A stretch of DNA of 64,000 nucleotides. Origin: Alphaproteobacteria bacterium (GTDB lineage Bacteria; Pseudomonadota; Alphaproteobacteria; CALKHQ01). A program made the translations under genes and the position numbers. The notes under the pieces are model-generated. The model saw nothing but the letters and a program-made list of their open reading frames with translations, was not told the origin of the DNA and ran no database searches. Below, one piece after another: positions 46,835 to 56,012 of the stretch. Where the stretch lies: positions 164,901 to 228,900 of the forward strand of contig JAWKYB010000010.1 of assembly GCA_041396705.1 (NCBI GenBank). Direction: 5' to 3'. Within the stretch, counting starts at the first letter, position 1; every line of letters begins with the position of its first letter.

Positions 46835-47572
46835 ATGGCGCACGACAGCAGCGCATTCTTCACCGGCCTTGCCGCCGAGGCCTGGCGGCTGGCGCGAACC
46901 GACGACGTCCTCGCCGCCGAGGCCGGCTATCTGCGCAGCCGCCTGGCGCTGCGCCGCGGCGCGCGCGTGCTCGACGTCCCCTGCGGCGACGGCCGCCTGG
47001 CCGCCAGGCTGGCCCGGGCCGGGCTGCGGGTGGTCGGCGTCGACGCGTCGCCGGCGATGCTGGCCGATGCACCGCGCGCGGCCGGCTGCGAATGGCGGCA
47101 AGGCGACATGGCCGACATGGCGGCGGTGGTGCCGGAGCGGGGCGCGTTCGACGCCGCCTTCTGCGTCGGTAACGCGCTGGGCTATCTCGACCGGCGTGCG
47201 ACCGCCGGCTTTTTCGCCGCCGTCGCCACGGCCCTGCGCAGCGGCGCGCGCTTCGTCGTCGACACCGAGATGGCGGCCGAATCGGTGCTGCCCAATCTGG
47301 CCGAACGGCTGTGGGCGCCGGTCGGCGACATCGTCATGGCGGTCGAACACGACTACCGCGTCGCCGAGAGCCGGCTGCAGAGCCAGTACCACTTCATCCG
47401 CGACGGCGCGCGGCAGAGCGCACGGCTCGACCACTGGATCTTCACCAGCGGCGAGATCGCGGCGATGCTCGCCGGCGCCGGCTTCGAGGTGGCCGCGATG
47501 GAGGCCGATCTGGACGGCAACCCCTATGCGGTCGGCGAGCCGCGGCTGCTGGTCGTCGCCGTACGGCGCTGA
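46835..47572 (+). CDS. Class I SAM-dependent methyltransferase
   Basis: A 245-residue protein with motif I VLDVPCGDGRLAARLA, motif II VVGVDAS, and FDAAFCVGNALGYLDR as post-I acceptor-binding region. The C-terminal half has the beta-rich insertion typical of bacterial Methyltransf_25-type enzymes. The acceptor is unknown. It is divergent from the DMT transporter and convergent with the cyclase gene (stops 3 bp apart). Confidence 0.85.
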   Translation: MAHDSSAFFTGLAAEAWRLARTDDVLAAEAGYLRSRLALRRGARVLDVPCGDGRLAARLARAGLRVVGVDASPAMLADAPRAAGCEWRQGDMADMAAVVPERGAFDAAFCVGNALGYLDRRATAGFFAAVATALRSGARFVVDTEMAAESVLPNLAERLWAPVGDIVMAVEHDYRVAESRLQSQYHFIRDGARQSARLDHWIFTSGEIAAMLAGAGFEVAAMEADLDGNPYAVGEPRLLVVAVRR

Positions 47573-47575
47573 GGC

Positions 47576-49534
47576 TCAGGCGACGGCGCGCACGCCGGCG
47601 GCCGGCCGCAACACGCAGGCCGCCAGCGGCCGGCTCCTGCCGCGCAGCTGGAGCGGCGGCAGCGGCGCGAAGCGCCGCAGCAGCGCCGGGTCGATACCGG
47701 GCTGTGCCGCAGCCACCGCATCGGCGGAGACCACCAGCGGCGAGCCCAGCTCGCGGGTCAGCTCCTCCAGCCGCGCCGCGACGTTGACCGTGTCGCCGGT
47801 GGCGGTGAACTGGACCTGCCGCGCGCCACCGATCTCGGCCAGCGCCACTGTGCCGTGGTGGATGCCGATCGACAGGTGCAGCGGCCGCCCGCCTGCCAGC
47901 CACGCATCGGCGCCCGGCGCACCGAAATCCGCGATCATCCGCAGCGCGCAGCGCACCGCGTCCGCCGCGGCGGTGGCCGCGCTGCCTTCGCCGATGCCGA
48001 ACAGCACCATCGCGCCGTCGCCGATGAACTTGTCGACGATGCCGTCATGCGCCTCGGTCGCCGCCTCGACCAGCCGGTAGAAGCGCGACAGCAGCGGCAG
48101 CGTGTCCGCGGCGGCGATCGATTCGGTCGCCTCGGTGAAGCCGACCAGGTCGACGAACATCACCGCGGCGGTCGCCTCGTGCACCTCGATCAGCGACGTG
48201 TCGCGGTTGGCCAGGCGCTCGGCCAGCGCTGGCGCGACGAAGCGGGCCAGCGCCTGGCTGCGCCTGGCGTCGGCCCGCCGCTCGCGCCGGTCGCGCGCCA
48301 GCCGGGCGGTGACCGCCCATAGGCCGGTGGCCAGGATCGCCACCGCCACCGGCACCGCGTCCAGCCACAGGTCGAAGGCGGCGAAGGCGACATAGACCAC
48401 CGCGGCCCAGCCGGTGAGCACCAACCCGATGCCGGCCAGCAGCACACCCGGCAACCGGATCGCCACCATCGCCGCGGTGATCGCGACGAACAGCGCCATC
48501 AGCCCGATCGACAGCCCCATGGTCTGCGGCGTGCGGGCGAGCCCCTCGCCGTGCAGCAGGTTTTCGGTCATCGACGCGACCAGCTCCACGCCGGGCATCT
48601 GGCTGTCGAAGGCGGTCAGGTAGGTATCGCCGACCCCGGTGGCGGTGGCGCCGATCAGGACGATGCGGTTGCGCGCGGTGTGCGCGGGGACCCGGCCCGA
48701 CATGAAGTCGACCAGCGACACGGTGCGGAAGCTGCCGGACGGGCCGTAGCTGTTGAGCGCCAGCCGGCCGCCGCTGTCGGTCGCCGCCAGCCGGCCGTCG
48801 AAACCGAGGCCGCGGCCCTCGATCCACAGCATGTCGGCCGGCGGCAGCGCCAGATAGCTGCGCGCCAGCTCGACCGCCATCGCCGGATAGCGCCGGTCGC
48901 CATAGGCGGCGACGGGCGACCAGCGCCTGACCGCGCCGTCGGCCTCCAGCGGCACCGCGACGCTGCCGACCGCGCTGACGGCGGCAAGCTCCGCGAACGG
49001 CGCCAGCACGGTTCCGGTCGGCACGGCATGGCCGGCGGCGCTGTCCGGCCCCTGCACATAGCTGAGATAGGCGGAACGCCGGATCGCTTCGTCGCTGGCA
49101 ACGCCGCCGGGAACGGCCTGGCCGGTCACCGCAAAGGGCAGGACCACGCCGCGCGACCCGGCCACGGCGTCCACCAGCGCCCGGTCGCCGGCCGTCAGGC
49201 CGCCGTCGGGGGCGGCACGCCGGTCGACCAGCAGCAGGTCGAGGCCGATGGCGGAGGCGCCGACGGCGTTCAGCCGCCCGACCAGGTCGGCCAGCACCGT
49301 CCGCTCGAGCGGCCAGCCGCCGAAATGTTCGACCGAGCGGTCGTCGATGGCGATGATCATCACGTCGCTGTGCGGCACCCGCGGGCCGCGCACCTGGAAC
49401 AGCAGGTCCAGGAACTGGCCTTCGACGGTCTGCAGCCACGGGCTGTCGCGCCAGCCGACCGCCGCGGTCGCGACCGCGACCACGATCAGGAAGGGCACCG
49501 CCGCGAAGCGGATGAGGAATGCCAGGCCGTGCAT
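47576..49534 (-). CDS. CHASE2-domain adenylate/guanylate cyclase
   Basis: A 652-residue membrane sensor. Starts MHGLAFLIRF at 49534 with an N-terminal membrane anchor, an extracytoplasmic CHASE2 sensor domain (about residues 30-315, with the DVMIIAIDDRSVEHFGGWPL motif and RIVLIGATATGVGDTYLT), three membrane segments (about residues 325-405), then a class III nucleotide cyclase domain (about residues 440-630). Metal-binding Asp residues are visible in MFVDLVGFTEATE and FIGDGAMVLFG, with TGDTVNVAARLE near the end. Substrate base (ATP or GTP) is not clear. It follows the FecR gene (13 bp), a frequently seen pairing. Confidence 0.9.
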   Translation of the reverse strand: MHGLAFLIRFAAVPFLIVVAVATAAVGWRDSPWLQTVEGQFLDLLFQVRGPRVPHSDVMIIAIDDRSVEHFGGWPLERTVLADLVGRLNAVGASAIGLDLLLVDRRAAPDGGLTAGDRALVDAVAGSRGVVLPFAVTGQAVPGGVASDEAIRRSAYLSYVQGPDSAAGHAVPTGTVLAPFAELAAVSAVGSVAVPLEADGAVRRWSPVAAYGDRRYPAMAVELARSYLALPPADMLWIEGRGLGFDGRLAATDSGGRLALNSYGPSGSFRTVSLVDFMSGRVPAHTARNRIVLIGATATGVGDTYLTAFDSQMPGVELVASMTENLLHGEGLARTPQTMGLSIGLMALFVAITAAMVAIRLPGVLLAGIGLVLTGWAAVVYVAFAAFDLWLDAVPVAVAILATGLWAVTARLARDRRERRADARRSQALARFVAPALAERLANRDTSLIEVHEATAAVMFVDLVGFTEATESIAAADTLPLLSRFYRLVEAATEAHDGIVDKFIGDGAMVLFGIGEGSAATAAADAVRCALRMIADFGAPGADAWLAGGRPLHLSIGIHHGTVALAEIGGARQVQFTATGDTVNVAARLEELTRELGSPLVVSADAVAAAQPGIDPALLRRFAPLPPLQLRGRSRPLAACVLRPAAGVRAVA

Positions 49535-49547
49535 CGCCGAAAGCCCG

Positions 49548-50189
49548 CTACGGTGCGCCGGCGATGCTGGTGCGGGCGCGGGCGTCGGCGGCGCGCGCCG
49601 CGCCCCACTCCCGCGGCGCGCTCGGTGCGCCGCCGGCCGGAACGTCGGTGCCGAGGCCGGCCGACAGGGCGACCGCATCGCCGGTCGCCGTCGAGGTGAC
49701 CGCGACCACGCCGGACAGCACCAGCACGGCCGTGCTGTCGCCGGCATGGTCCATGGTCCATTCCGTCGACCGTGCGGCCACCACGGCCGTCGGGGAGACT
49801 GTCTGCAGGTCGGAATCAGGGGCGGGCACGCCGATGCGCACCCGCAGGATGCCGTGCAGCAGCTCGATGATGTCGCCGCGGTCGACGCCGGCGCCGCTGC
49901 CGACCACCAGCTGCAGCGCGATTTCCGTCTCGGGCCCGATCACCACCCGGGTGCCGTCGTCCAGCACCAGCATGACGCGGGCCGCGTCGCCGGTGCGGAT
50001 GCGGCCGTCGGCCGCGACCACGTCGCCGACGGCGAGCGGCCGCTCGCCCGCCGCGTCGACCACGGTGGCGGCGCCGACCAGCGTCGCGACATAGGCGCCG
50101 GGACCGCTTTCCTGTGCGTGCGCCTGCGGGGCCGCCAGCGCGAAAATGCCGGCGCAGGCGACGATGAACGCTCGCGCAATGAACCACAT
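49548..50189 (-). CDS. FecR-domain periplasmic protein
   Basis: The start at the ATG at 50189 gives a signal peptide (MWFIARAFIVACAGIFALAAPQAHA). The 213-residue product contains a FecR-type beta domain (GDVVAADGRIRTGDAARVMLVLDDGTRVVIGPETEIAL) and a later VAARSTEWTMD. FecR domains act as sensors or structural elements in the periplasm. With the downstream CHASE2 cyclase on the same strand, it likely forms a two-gene signalling unit. The ligand is not identifiable. Confidence 0.85.
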   Translation of the reverse strand: MWFIARAFIVACAGIFALAAPQAHAQESGPGAYVATLVGAATVVDAAGERPLAVGDVVAADGRIRTGDAARVMLVLDDGTRVVIGPETEIALQLVVGSGAGVDRGDIIELLHGILRVRIGVPAPDSDLQTVSPTAVVAARSTEWTMDHAGDSTAVLVLSGVVAVTSTATGDAVALSAGLGTDVPAGGAPSAPREWGAARAADARARTSIAGAP

Positions 50190-50386
50190 GGCGGTGCCTT
50201 CGCAATGCCCCGATGGCGGCAACCAAAATGGGCCGGCCGGAGGTCGGGCATCGGGGAAGGGCCGCTTATAGCCGAAATCGGCGTCGGGCGCAGCAGCAAA
50301 TACCAGCGCCGGACTGTAATGAAGTGAGCGCCGTCACTGGCGCCGGTCGCTGCCGGCGCCGGCGTCCCGGCGCGGCCGCGGCGGAC

Positions 50387-50986
50387 TCAGCCCAGGCGGG
50401 CGCGCAGGGCCTCGGTCAGGCCGGTCACCGTGCCGCCGTTCTGCTGCAGCACCGAGGCATATTCCTCGCGCAGGGTCTGCGCGATGCTGACGCCTTCGAT
50501 CGCCACGTCGACCACCACGAAACCGGCGTCGCTGGTGCGGACCCGCCAGTCCACGCGTGCGTCCTGGCCGTTCGGCGTCGTTACCGACGTGGTGACGATG
50601 GCGCCGCTGCTGCCGTCTGGGACGGCGCGGCCGACCGTGAAGCCGTGGCCCGAATATTCCTCGAACCGGCCGACATAGGTCGCCACCATCGTGTCCTCGA
50701 ACACGTCGTAGAAATCGGCCAGTTCCGCGTCGGAGGCCTGGCGCCGGTATTGCCCGAGCACGAAGTTGCCGATCCGCGGCACGTCGAAGTTGGCCGCCAG
50801 CAAGGTACGGAACTGCGCCTCGCGCTGCTCGCGGCTCAGGTTCGTCCCGGTCAGGGTGTCGATTGCCGTCTGGCCCAGGTCCTCGATGAACGCCGCCGCC
50901 GCAGCGGTGTCGGCCTCTGCGCGCACCGGCGCGCACATGACCACAAGCAACGCCAGCGCTGCCACGCCTCGCCACAACCGATTCAT
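50387..50986 (-). CDS. mlaC: MlaC-type phospholipid-binding protein
   Basis: A 199-residue periplasmic protein starting MNRLWRG at 50986, with a signal peptide ending at VRA. It matches the Ttg2D/MlaC family: FIEDLGQTAIDTL near the start, F-x-x-L-L-A-x-x-F-D-V-P-R-I-G-N-F-V-L-G-Q-Y-R, and F-x-D-V-x-I-E-G-V-S in the C-terminal half (VVDVAIEGVSI). MlaC ferries phospholipids between the inner and outer membranes. It follows mlaA with 65 bp between. Confidence 0.9.
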   Translation of the reverse strand: MNRLWRGVAALALLVVMCAPVRAEADTAAAAAFIEDLGQTAIDTLTGTNLSREQREAQFRTLLAANFDVPRIGNFVLGQYRRQASDAELADFYDVFEDTMVATYVGRFEEYSGHGFTVGRAVPDGSSGAIVTTSVTTPNGQDARVDWRVRTSDAGFVVVDVAIEGVSIAQTLREEYASVLQQNGGTVTGLTEALRARLG

Positions 50987-51051
50987 TTCGCGTCCCGTTC
51001 CAGTCCGGCTCTGAAGCCAATCAATCATAGGGCCGGCGTCGCGCCAGGCAA

Positions 51052-51861
51052 CTACTCCACGTCCTCTTCGTCGAAGGGTTCTTCGCCGAACGGCGTGTCG
51101 CTGGTCGCCCGGTTCTCGATCTCGGCATTGCGCCGCTGCTGATAGGCCGAGCGCAGCCGGGCATAGAAGTCGAGCGAGTCGGCCTTCAGGGCGTCGATCG
51201 CCTCGATCGTGCGCACGCGTGTGTCCACCACCGTCAGCCCGGTGCGGATCAGCCGCGCGCCTTCGTTGTTGGTCGCCACCGCCCAGATGTTGAACGGGTC
51301 GGTGAAGAAATCGACGATGCGGCCGACCGAATCGCGCGTGTTGGTCGGGCCGATCAGCGGCAGGACGAGGTAGAAGCCCTCGTCGACGCCCCAGCTGGCC
51401 AGGGTCTGCCCGAAGTCCTCGCGCTCGCCGGGCTGGTCGTCGATGTCGACGATGACGAGGGTGCCGCCGAGCCCGAGCACGGAGTTGGCCATGAACCGGC
51501 CCATGGTGTGGCCGGCTTCGTCGATCTGGCCCTGCAGCACCTGGTTGATCAGGGTGACCGGCTCGGACAGGTTGTTCAGGAAGTTGTGGACGGCGTCCTG
51601 CACCGGATAGGGGATCAGGTCGCGATAGGCGACCGCCACCGGGCGCAGCACGACGGTGTCGACACCTTCGTTGATCGACAGCATGTAGCGGTTGAACGGC
51701 TCCAGCGGGTCGTTGACCGTGCTGGTCTCCTCGGAGGCGGTCGAACAGGCGGCCAGACCCGCCGCCGCCACGATCGCGGTCAGGCGCGTCCGCGCGCGGC
51801 CTCTCCGATTGCGCGCCGCCAACGCCGCCGCCGGCTGCCGTTCGATCGCGTCTCGTGTCAT
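51052..51861 (-). CDS. mlaA: MlaA (VacJ) outer-membrane lipoprotein
   Basis: The ATG at 51861 gives a 269-residue precursor with a lipobox LAAC-S after an Arg-rich N-region and hydrophobic stretch. Family motifs are NDPLEPFNRYML, RPVAVAYRDLIP, VHNFLNNLSEPVTLINQVLQG, GRFMANSVLGLGG and GFYLVLPLIGPTNTRDSVGR. MlaA extracts surface phospholipids from the outer membrane and passes them to MlaC. The ABC part (MlaFED/B) is not in the window. Confidence 0.93.
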   Translation of the reverse strand: MTRDAIERQPAAALAARNRRGRARTRLTAIVAAAGLAACSTASEETSTVNDPLEPFNRYMLSINEGVDTVVLRPVAVAYRDLIPYPVQDAVHNFLNNLSEPVTLINQVLQGQIDEAGHTMGRFMANSVLGLGGTLVIVDIDDQPGEREDFGQTLASWGVDEGFYLVLPLIGPTNTRDSVGRIVDFFTDPFNIWAVATNNEGARLIRTGLTVVDTRVRTIEAIDALKADSLDFYARLRSAYQQRRNAEIENRATSDTPFGEEPFDEEDVE

Positions 51862-52356
51862 GCCATCACCTAAGACCGTCTCAAACCAAACCGCCGGCCG
51901 TTCGACCGGAAGGCAACCGTCGCCGCCGGGCCGCGCATGTTGCGCGGGGGCAACGCCCGCTGCCGGGCCGCACCGCGCGGCGACAACCCGGCCGTCACGC
52001 ATGCACCGGCGGCCGCCGACTTTGGCGCCGCGATAGTAACGCCCGAACTTCCTCTGACAAAATATTAATAGCGAGACGCGCGCGTGCGCCAGAGCCGTCC
52101 TGCGGGCCGTACGCGGCGCCGCGCGCTTGCAGGCGGGTCTGTGCCTTTTCTGTCACACGGCTCTGTTGCGGGCTCGCAACAACGTGCCGCGGACCCGTAC
52201 GGCCACCGCGGGCCGTCGGCGACGCCCGGCATTAAGGGCTCGTTCAGCGGTTCGCCATAACCTTGGGTCGGCGAGAGAATCAGGGGCAGGCGGTCACGTC
52301 CTGGGCACCGGACTCCGGTCCGGCTCGGCGCGAACGACTGCGAGGGTCGAGAGTTC
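51862..52356. other. Gene-free 495-bp divergent region
   Basis: Spans the starts of mlaA (minus) and the GGDEF gene (plus). It should hold both promoters. A short AT-rich island (aatattaata, 52061-52070) stands out in otherwise GC-rich sequence but lacks a matching -35 box on either strand. No tRNA, small RNA or protein gene is recognised. Confidence 0.3.
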
Positions 52357-53415
52357 ATGACGACAAATTCGAAGGGCTACGACGAGCTGGTGGCGATTGC
52401 AGGTTCGTCGTTCGACCGCATGCGCCAGTTCGGCAACCAGCCCATCCCGCGCAATTACGAGGTCTGGTTCGCCTACTTCTCCGGCTCGCGGCCCGACCTG
52501 TCGGCCATGATCGACAACCTGATCGACGAGCACCAGAAGGTCGGCGACGCCGACCTGGAGCAGATCTACAACCGCTTCCTGCAGGACTCGAACACCGAGC
52601 ACGAGCTGCGCGAGACCACGGCCAAGATCGAGGAGACTGTCGGCCAGGTCCTCAACCTGGTCGGGACCGCGGGCGCCGACACCCGCACATTCGGCGAGGT
52701 GCTGAGCGGCGCGTCCGGGCGCCTCGACGCCGCGCTCGACGTCGATACCCTGCGCAGCGTCACCTCCGAGCTGATCACCAACACGCGCCAGATGCTGCAG
52801 CGGTCGCGGGTGCTGGAGGCCCAGCTGTCCCGCTCGAACCAGCACATCCTGGAATTGCGCAACCACCTGGTCTCGGTGCGCGAAGAGGTGATGACCGATG
52901 CGCTGACCGGCATCCCGAACCGGCGCTTCTTCGACTCCGTGTTGCGCGAGCTGGCCTCGCTGTCGGCGACGAGCGAGCGGCCGCTGTGCCTGTGCATGGT
53001 CGACATCGACCATTTCAAGCAGTTCAACGACCGCTACGGCCACCAGATCGGCGACCAGGTGCTGAAGCTGGTTGCCAAGGTCCTGCGCGACAGCGTCAAG
53101 GGTCGCGACGTGGCCGCACGCTATGGCGGCGAGGAGTTCGTCATCCTGCTGCCGGAGACCCGGCTGCGCGACGCCACCTTGCTCGCCGACCAGATCCGCG
53201 AACTGGTCGCCAGCAAGAACCTGGTCAAGCGCACCACCGGCGAGACCATCGGCTCGGTCAACCTGTCGATCGGCGTCAGCCAGTATCGCCGGCACGAATC
53301 GGTGCAGTCGTTCATGTCCCGCGCCGACTCGTCGCTCTATCTGGCGAAGAATTCGGGCCGCAACCGGGTCTGCAACGAGACCATGCTGGCGGCCGACATG
53401 CAGAAGGCCAGCTGA
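52357..53415 (+). CDS. GGDEF-domain diguanylate cyclase
   Basis: A 352-residue cytoplasmic protein that probably makes cyclic di-GMP. The first 170 residues are helical, without membrane segments or a known sensor domain (coiled-coil-like ELRETTAKIEETVGQVLNLVG and LEAQLSRSNQHILELRNHL). The GGDEF domain follows: DALTGIPNRRFFD, the metal-binding VDIDHFKQFNDRYGHQIGDQVL, and the active loop YGGEEFVILL. The inhibitory I-site is degenerate (K-G-R-D at the place of R-x-x-D), so feedback inhibition may be weak. Confidence 0.9.
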   Translation: MTTNSKGYDELVAIAGSSFDRMRQFGNQPIPRNYEVWFAYFSGSRPDLSAMIDNLIDEHQKVGDADLEQIYNRFLQDSNTEHELRETTAKIEETVGQVLNLVGTAGADTRTFGEVLSGASGRLDAALDVDTLRSVTSELITNTRQMLQRSRVLEAQLSRSNQHILELRNHLVSVREEVMTDALTGIPNRRFFDSVLRELASLSATSERPLCLCMVDIDHFKQFNDRYGHQIGDQVLKLVAKVLRDSVKGRDVAARYGGEEFVILLPETRLRDATLLADQIRELVASKNLVKRTTGETIGSVNLSIGVSQYRRHESVQSFMSRADSSLYLAKNSGRNRVCNETMLAADMQKAS

Positions 53416-53521
53416 CCGGCCGCGTTCCGCCGCCAACCCCGCGCTTGCCGCCGCGGCGGCCACACGGCACCCTGCTGTCGTTGTGACCGACGCAAAGCCC
53501 TGAGTCGGCGCGGATCGCGGG

Positions 53522-55297
53522 ATGGCTGCGCCCCCGACATTCCCCTATGCCGCCGCCCGGCGCCGGATCGTCGGCTGGCTGGGCGGCCATCGCGACCTCG
53601 GCCTGCTCGGCCTTGCCCTGGTGCTCGGCTTCGCCTCGGCCTACGCGGCCATCGGCTTCAGCCTGGCGGTGGCGTGGCTGGAGGCCAACATCGCCTTTGC
53701 CGGCACCGGCGACGGGGACCCGTGGTGGTGGTGGCCGCTGCTGACGCTGCCCCTGGGCGGGCTTGTCGTCGGCCTTGCGATTGCCCGGATCACCCGCGAC
53801 GGCCGCCCCGAGGGCGTTGCCGACGTCATCGACGCCTATGTCAGGCCGGGTCGGCGCCTGTCGCTGCGCGAAGGCGCGGTCCACGCCGCGATCAGCGCCG
53901 GTTCCATCGGCGTCGGTGCTTCCGTCGGCCGCGAGGGTCCCGTCGTCCACCTCGGCGCCAGCGTCGCCTGCCAGATCGGCGGCTGGCTGCGGCTGGACCG
54001 CGATTCGGTGCGCATCCTGATCGGCTGCGGCGTCGCCGCGGCGATCGCCGCCTCGTTCAACGCGCCCATCGCCGGCGTGTTCTTCGCGCTGGAGGTGGTG
54101 ATCGGCAACTACGGGCTGCGCGCCTTCGCACCCATCGTGATCGCGTCGGTGGCCGGCACCATGATCTCGCGCGCCCATTTCGGCGATTTTCCGGCGTTTG
54201 TGGTGCCGCCGCACGAGATGGCCTCGGTCTGGGAGTTCCCCGCCTTCGCGCTGCTCGGCGCCGGGGCTGCGGTGATCGCCACCGCCTTTGTGCGCACCGC
54301 CGAGGCGCTGCGCGCCGGGGCGGCGGCGACGCGGCTGCCGGCTTGGGCCAGGCCCGCCGTCGGCGGGCTGCTGATCGCGGCCATCGCGGTCTTTTTCCCC
54401 GAGGTGATGGGCGTCGGCTACGCGTCGACCGACTCCGCGCTGCAGGCGGGACTGCCGCTCGGCATGATGCTGGCGCTGCTTGCCGCCAAGTTCGCCGCGA
54501 CCGTGCTGTCGATCGGATTCGGCTTCGGCGGCGGCGTCTTCTCGCCCTCGCTCTATCTCGGCGCGATGTACGGCGGGGCGTTCGGGCTGATCGCGGCGCA
54601 GATCTTTCCCGCGCTGGCCTCGTCGCACGGCGTCTACGCGCTGGTCGGCACCACGGCGGTGGCCGGCGCGGTGCTGGGCGCGCCGATCTCGACGATCCTG
54701 ATGGTGTTCGAGCTGACCGGCAGCTATCCGCTGACCGCGGCGATGATGGTCGCCACGGTGGTCGGCGGGGTCGTGCAGTTCGAGCTGAAGGGCCGGTCGT
54801 GGTTCCACACCCAGCTGCGCCAGCGCGGCCGCGACATTTCCGGCGACCGCGTCGCCCTGGTGACCGAGGGCATTCCCGTACGCACGGTGATGCGCGCCGA
54901 CCCGGCGACGGTCGCCGCCGATGCGCCGCTGGCGGTGGTGCGCGACCGCCTGCCCTATGCGCCGGGCGGGCAGGTCTATGTGGTGGAGGCGGACGGCCGG
55001 CTGCGCGGCGTGATCCGGCTCGAGGCGTTGGCCGAGCTGGTCGATGCCGAGGAGGGCGAGGGCGAAGCGCCGGTGACAGCGGCCGACATCGCCTCGCAGG
55101 CCGTCCCGGCGCTGACCCCCGATGCGTCGCTGGAGGAGGCGCGGCGCCGGCTGGAGACGTCCGGCGCCAGCCGGCTGCCGGTGGTGGCCGACACACAGCA
55201 GTGCCGGCTCGTCGGCCAGGTCGACGCGCGCGACGTGTTGCGCGCGATGCACCGGGCTCTGCGCGACCGCGTTACCGAGCAGGAGGGCCATGGCTGA
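53522..55297 (+). CDS. CLC-type chloride channel/transporter with CBS domains
   Basis: A 591-residue inner-membrane protein with about 430 residues of CLC core. The ion-selectivity segments are G-S-I-G-V-G (GSxGP-type), GREGPVVHLGAS, and GFGFGGGVFSPSLYLGAMYGG, with the gating/selectivity motif near AVAGAVLGAPIST. Two CBS domains follow (about residues 445-505 and 515-585), which bind nucleotides in relatives. Such proteins exchange Cl- for H+ or pass Cl-. Transcribed alone, about 100 bp after the GGDEF gene. Confidence 0.9.
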   Translation: MAAPPTFPYAAARRRIVGWLGGHRDLGLLGLALVLGFASAYAAIGFSLAVAWLEANIAFAGTGDGDPWWWWPLLTLPLGGLVVGLAIARITRDGRPEGVADVIDAYVRPGRRLSLREGAVHAAISAGSIGVGASVGREGPVVHLGASVACQIGGWLRLDRDSVRILIGCGVAAAIAASFNAPIAGVFFALEVVIGNYGLRAFAPIVIASVAGTMISRAHFGDFPAFVVPPHEMASVWEFPAFALLGAGAAVIATAFVRTAEALRAGAAATRLPAWARPAVGGLLIAAIAVFFPEVMGVGYASTDSALQAGLPLGMMLALLAAKFAATVLSIGFGFGGGVFSPSLYLGAMYGGAFGLIAAQIFPALASSHGVYALVGTTAVAGAVLGAPISTILMVFELTGSYPLTAAMMVATVVGGVVQFELKGRSWFHTQLRQRGRDISGDRVALVTEGIPVRTVMRADPATVAADAPLAVVRDRLPYAPGGQVYVVEADGRLRGVIRLEALAELVDAEEGEGEAPVTAADIASQAVPALTPDASLEEARRRLETSGASRLPVVADTQQCRLVGQVDARDVLRAMHRALRDRVTEQEGHG

Positions 55298-55407
55298 GGC
55301 CGCCCGGCCGAAGGTTCGGCTGCGCCGGCCTTTGCCATAATTTCGACATCCGGCGCGCGTTCCTGGAGGCCATGGTCGGCGCCCTTCGCCGCAGCGACAA
55401 CCGAACG

Positions 55408-55926
55408 ATGAGCAGACCCGCAGCAGCCGCAACGCGACGCAACGCATTCCGAGCCCTGGTCCTCGGCCTGCTGGCGCTGGCCTTCGCGCCGGCCGGCGCC
55501 TGGGCGCAGGCGGCACCCGGGGATGCCGCGACCCGCTCGCCGAGCGTGCCCGAGGCGGTGCCGGCGCCCGAGGTGGTCGCCGTCGTGGTCGGCACCTGGG
55601 AGGCCCAGATCCCGGACGCCTATGGCGGCATGGAGATCTGGCGTCTGGTGATCGCGCCCGGCGGCGACGCGGCACTGGAAGTGACCGGCGCGGCCGGCGC
55701 GATGAGCGCCCGTGCCGGACGCTACCAGATCGATTCGCGCACCATCCGGCTGATCGTCCCGGGCCAGGCCGACGAGACCGACCCCAATTCGACCGCCCTC
55801 AACCTGCAGGACGCCCACAGCCTGGAGACCTATTTCTACAGGCTGCTCGGACCCGACCGGCTCGCGTTCCGGCCCACGCTGTGCCGGGTCGACCCCTGCC
55901 AGTGGATCGCCGAGCGGGTGGAGTAG
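55408..55926 (+). CDS. Secreted protein of unknown function
   Basis: The ATG at 55408 gives a signal peptide (RNAFRALVLGLLALAFAPAGAWA, cleavage after AWA or AQA). An alternative ATG at 55371 has GGAGG only two bases away and is less likely. The 172-residue product has a Pro-rich linker then a single compact domain that reads like a small beta barrel or lipocalin-like fold (VGTWEAQIPDAYGGMEIWRLVIAPGG, SARAGRYQIDSRTIRLIVPG). Two Cys near the end (TLCRVDPCQW) may pair. I do not recognise a family with confidence. Confidence 0.6.
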   Translation: MSRPAAAATRRNAFRALVLGLLALAFAPAGAWAQAAPGDAATRSPSVPEAVPAPEVVAVVVGTWEAQIPDAYGGMEIWRLVIAPGGDAALEVTGAAGAMSARAGRYQIDSRTIRLIVPGQADETDPNSTALNLQDAHSLETYFYRLLGPDRLAFRPTLCRVDPCQWIAERVE

Positions 55927-56012
55927 GCGCGTCCGGCTGTCGTGTTCGCGTGCCTGCGGCCGCGTGATAGCCTATATGGGAATCGCAACATTCCCGGAAC
56001 GCCCGCAGGACG

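Noticed and set aside
52061..52070. AT-rich aatattaata as a -10 promoter element
   Set aside because: No plausible -35 element at 16-18 bp on either strand, so it was not called a promoter.
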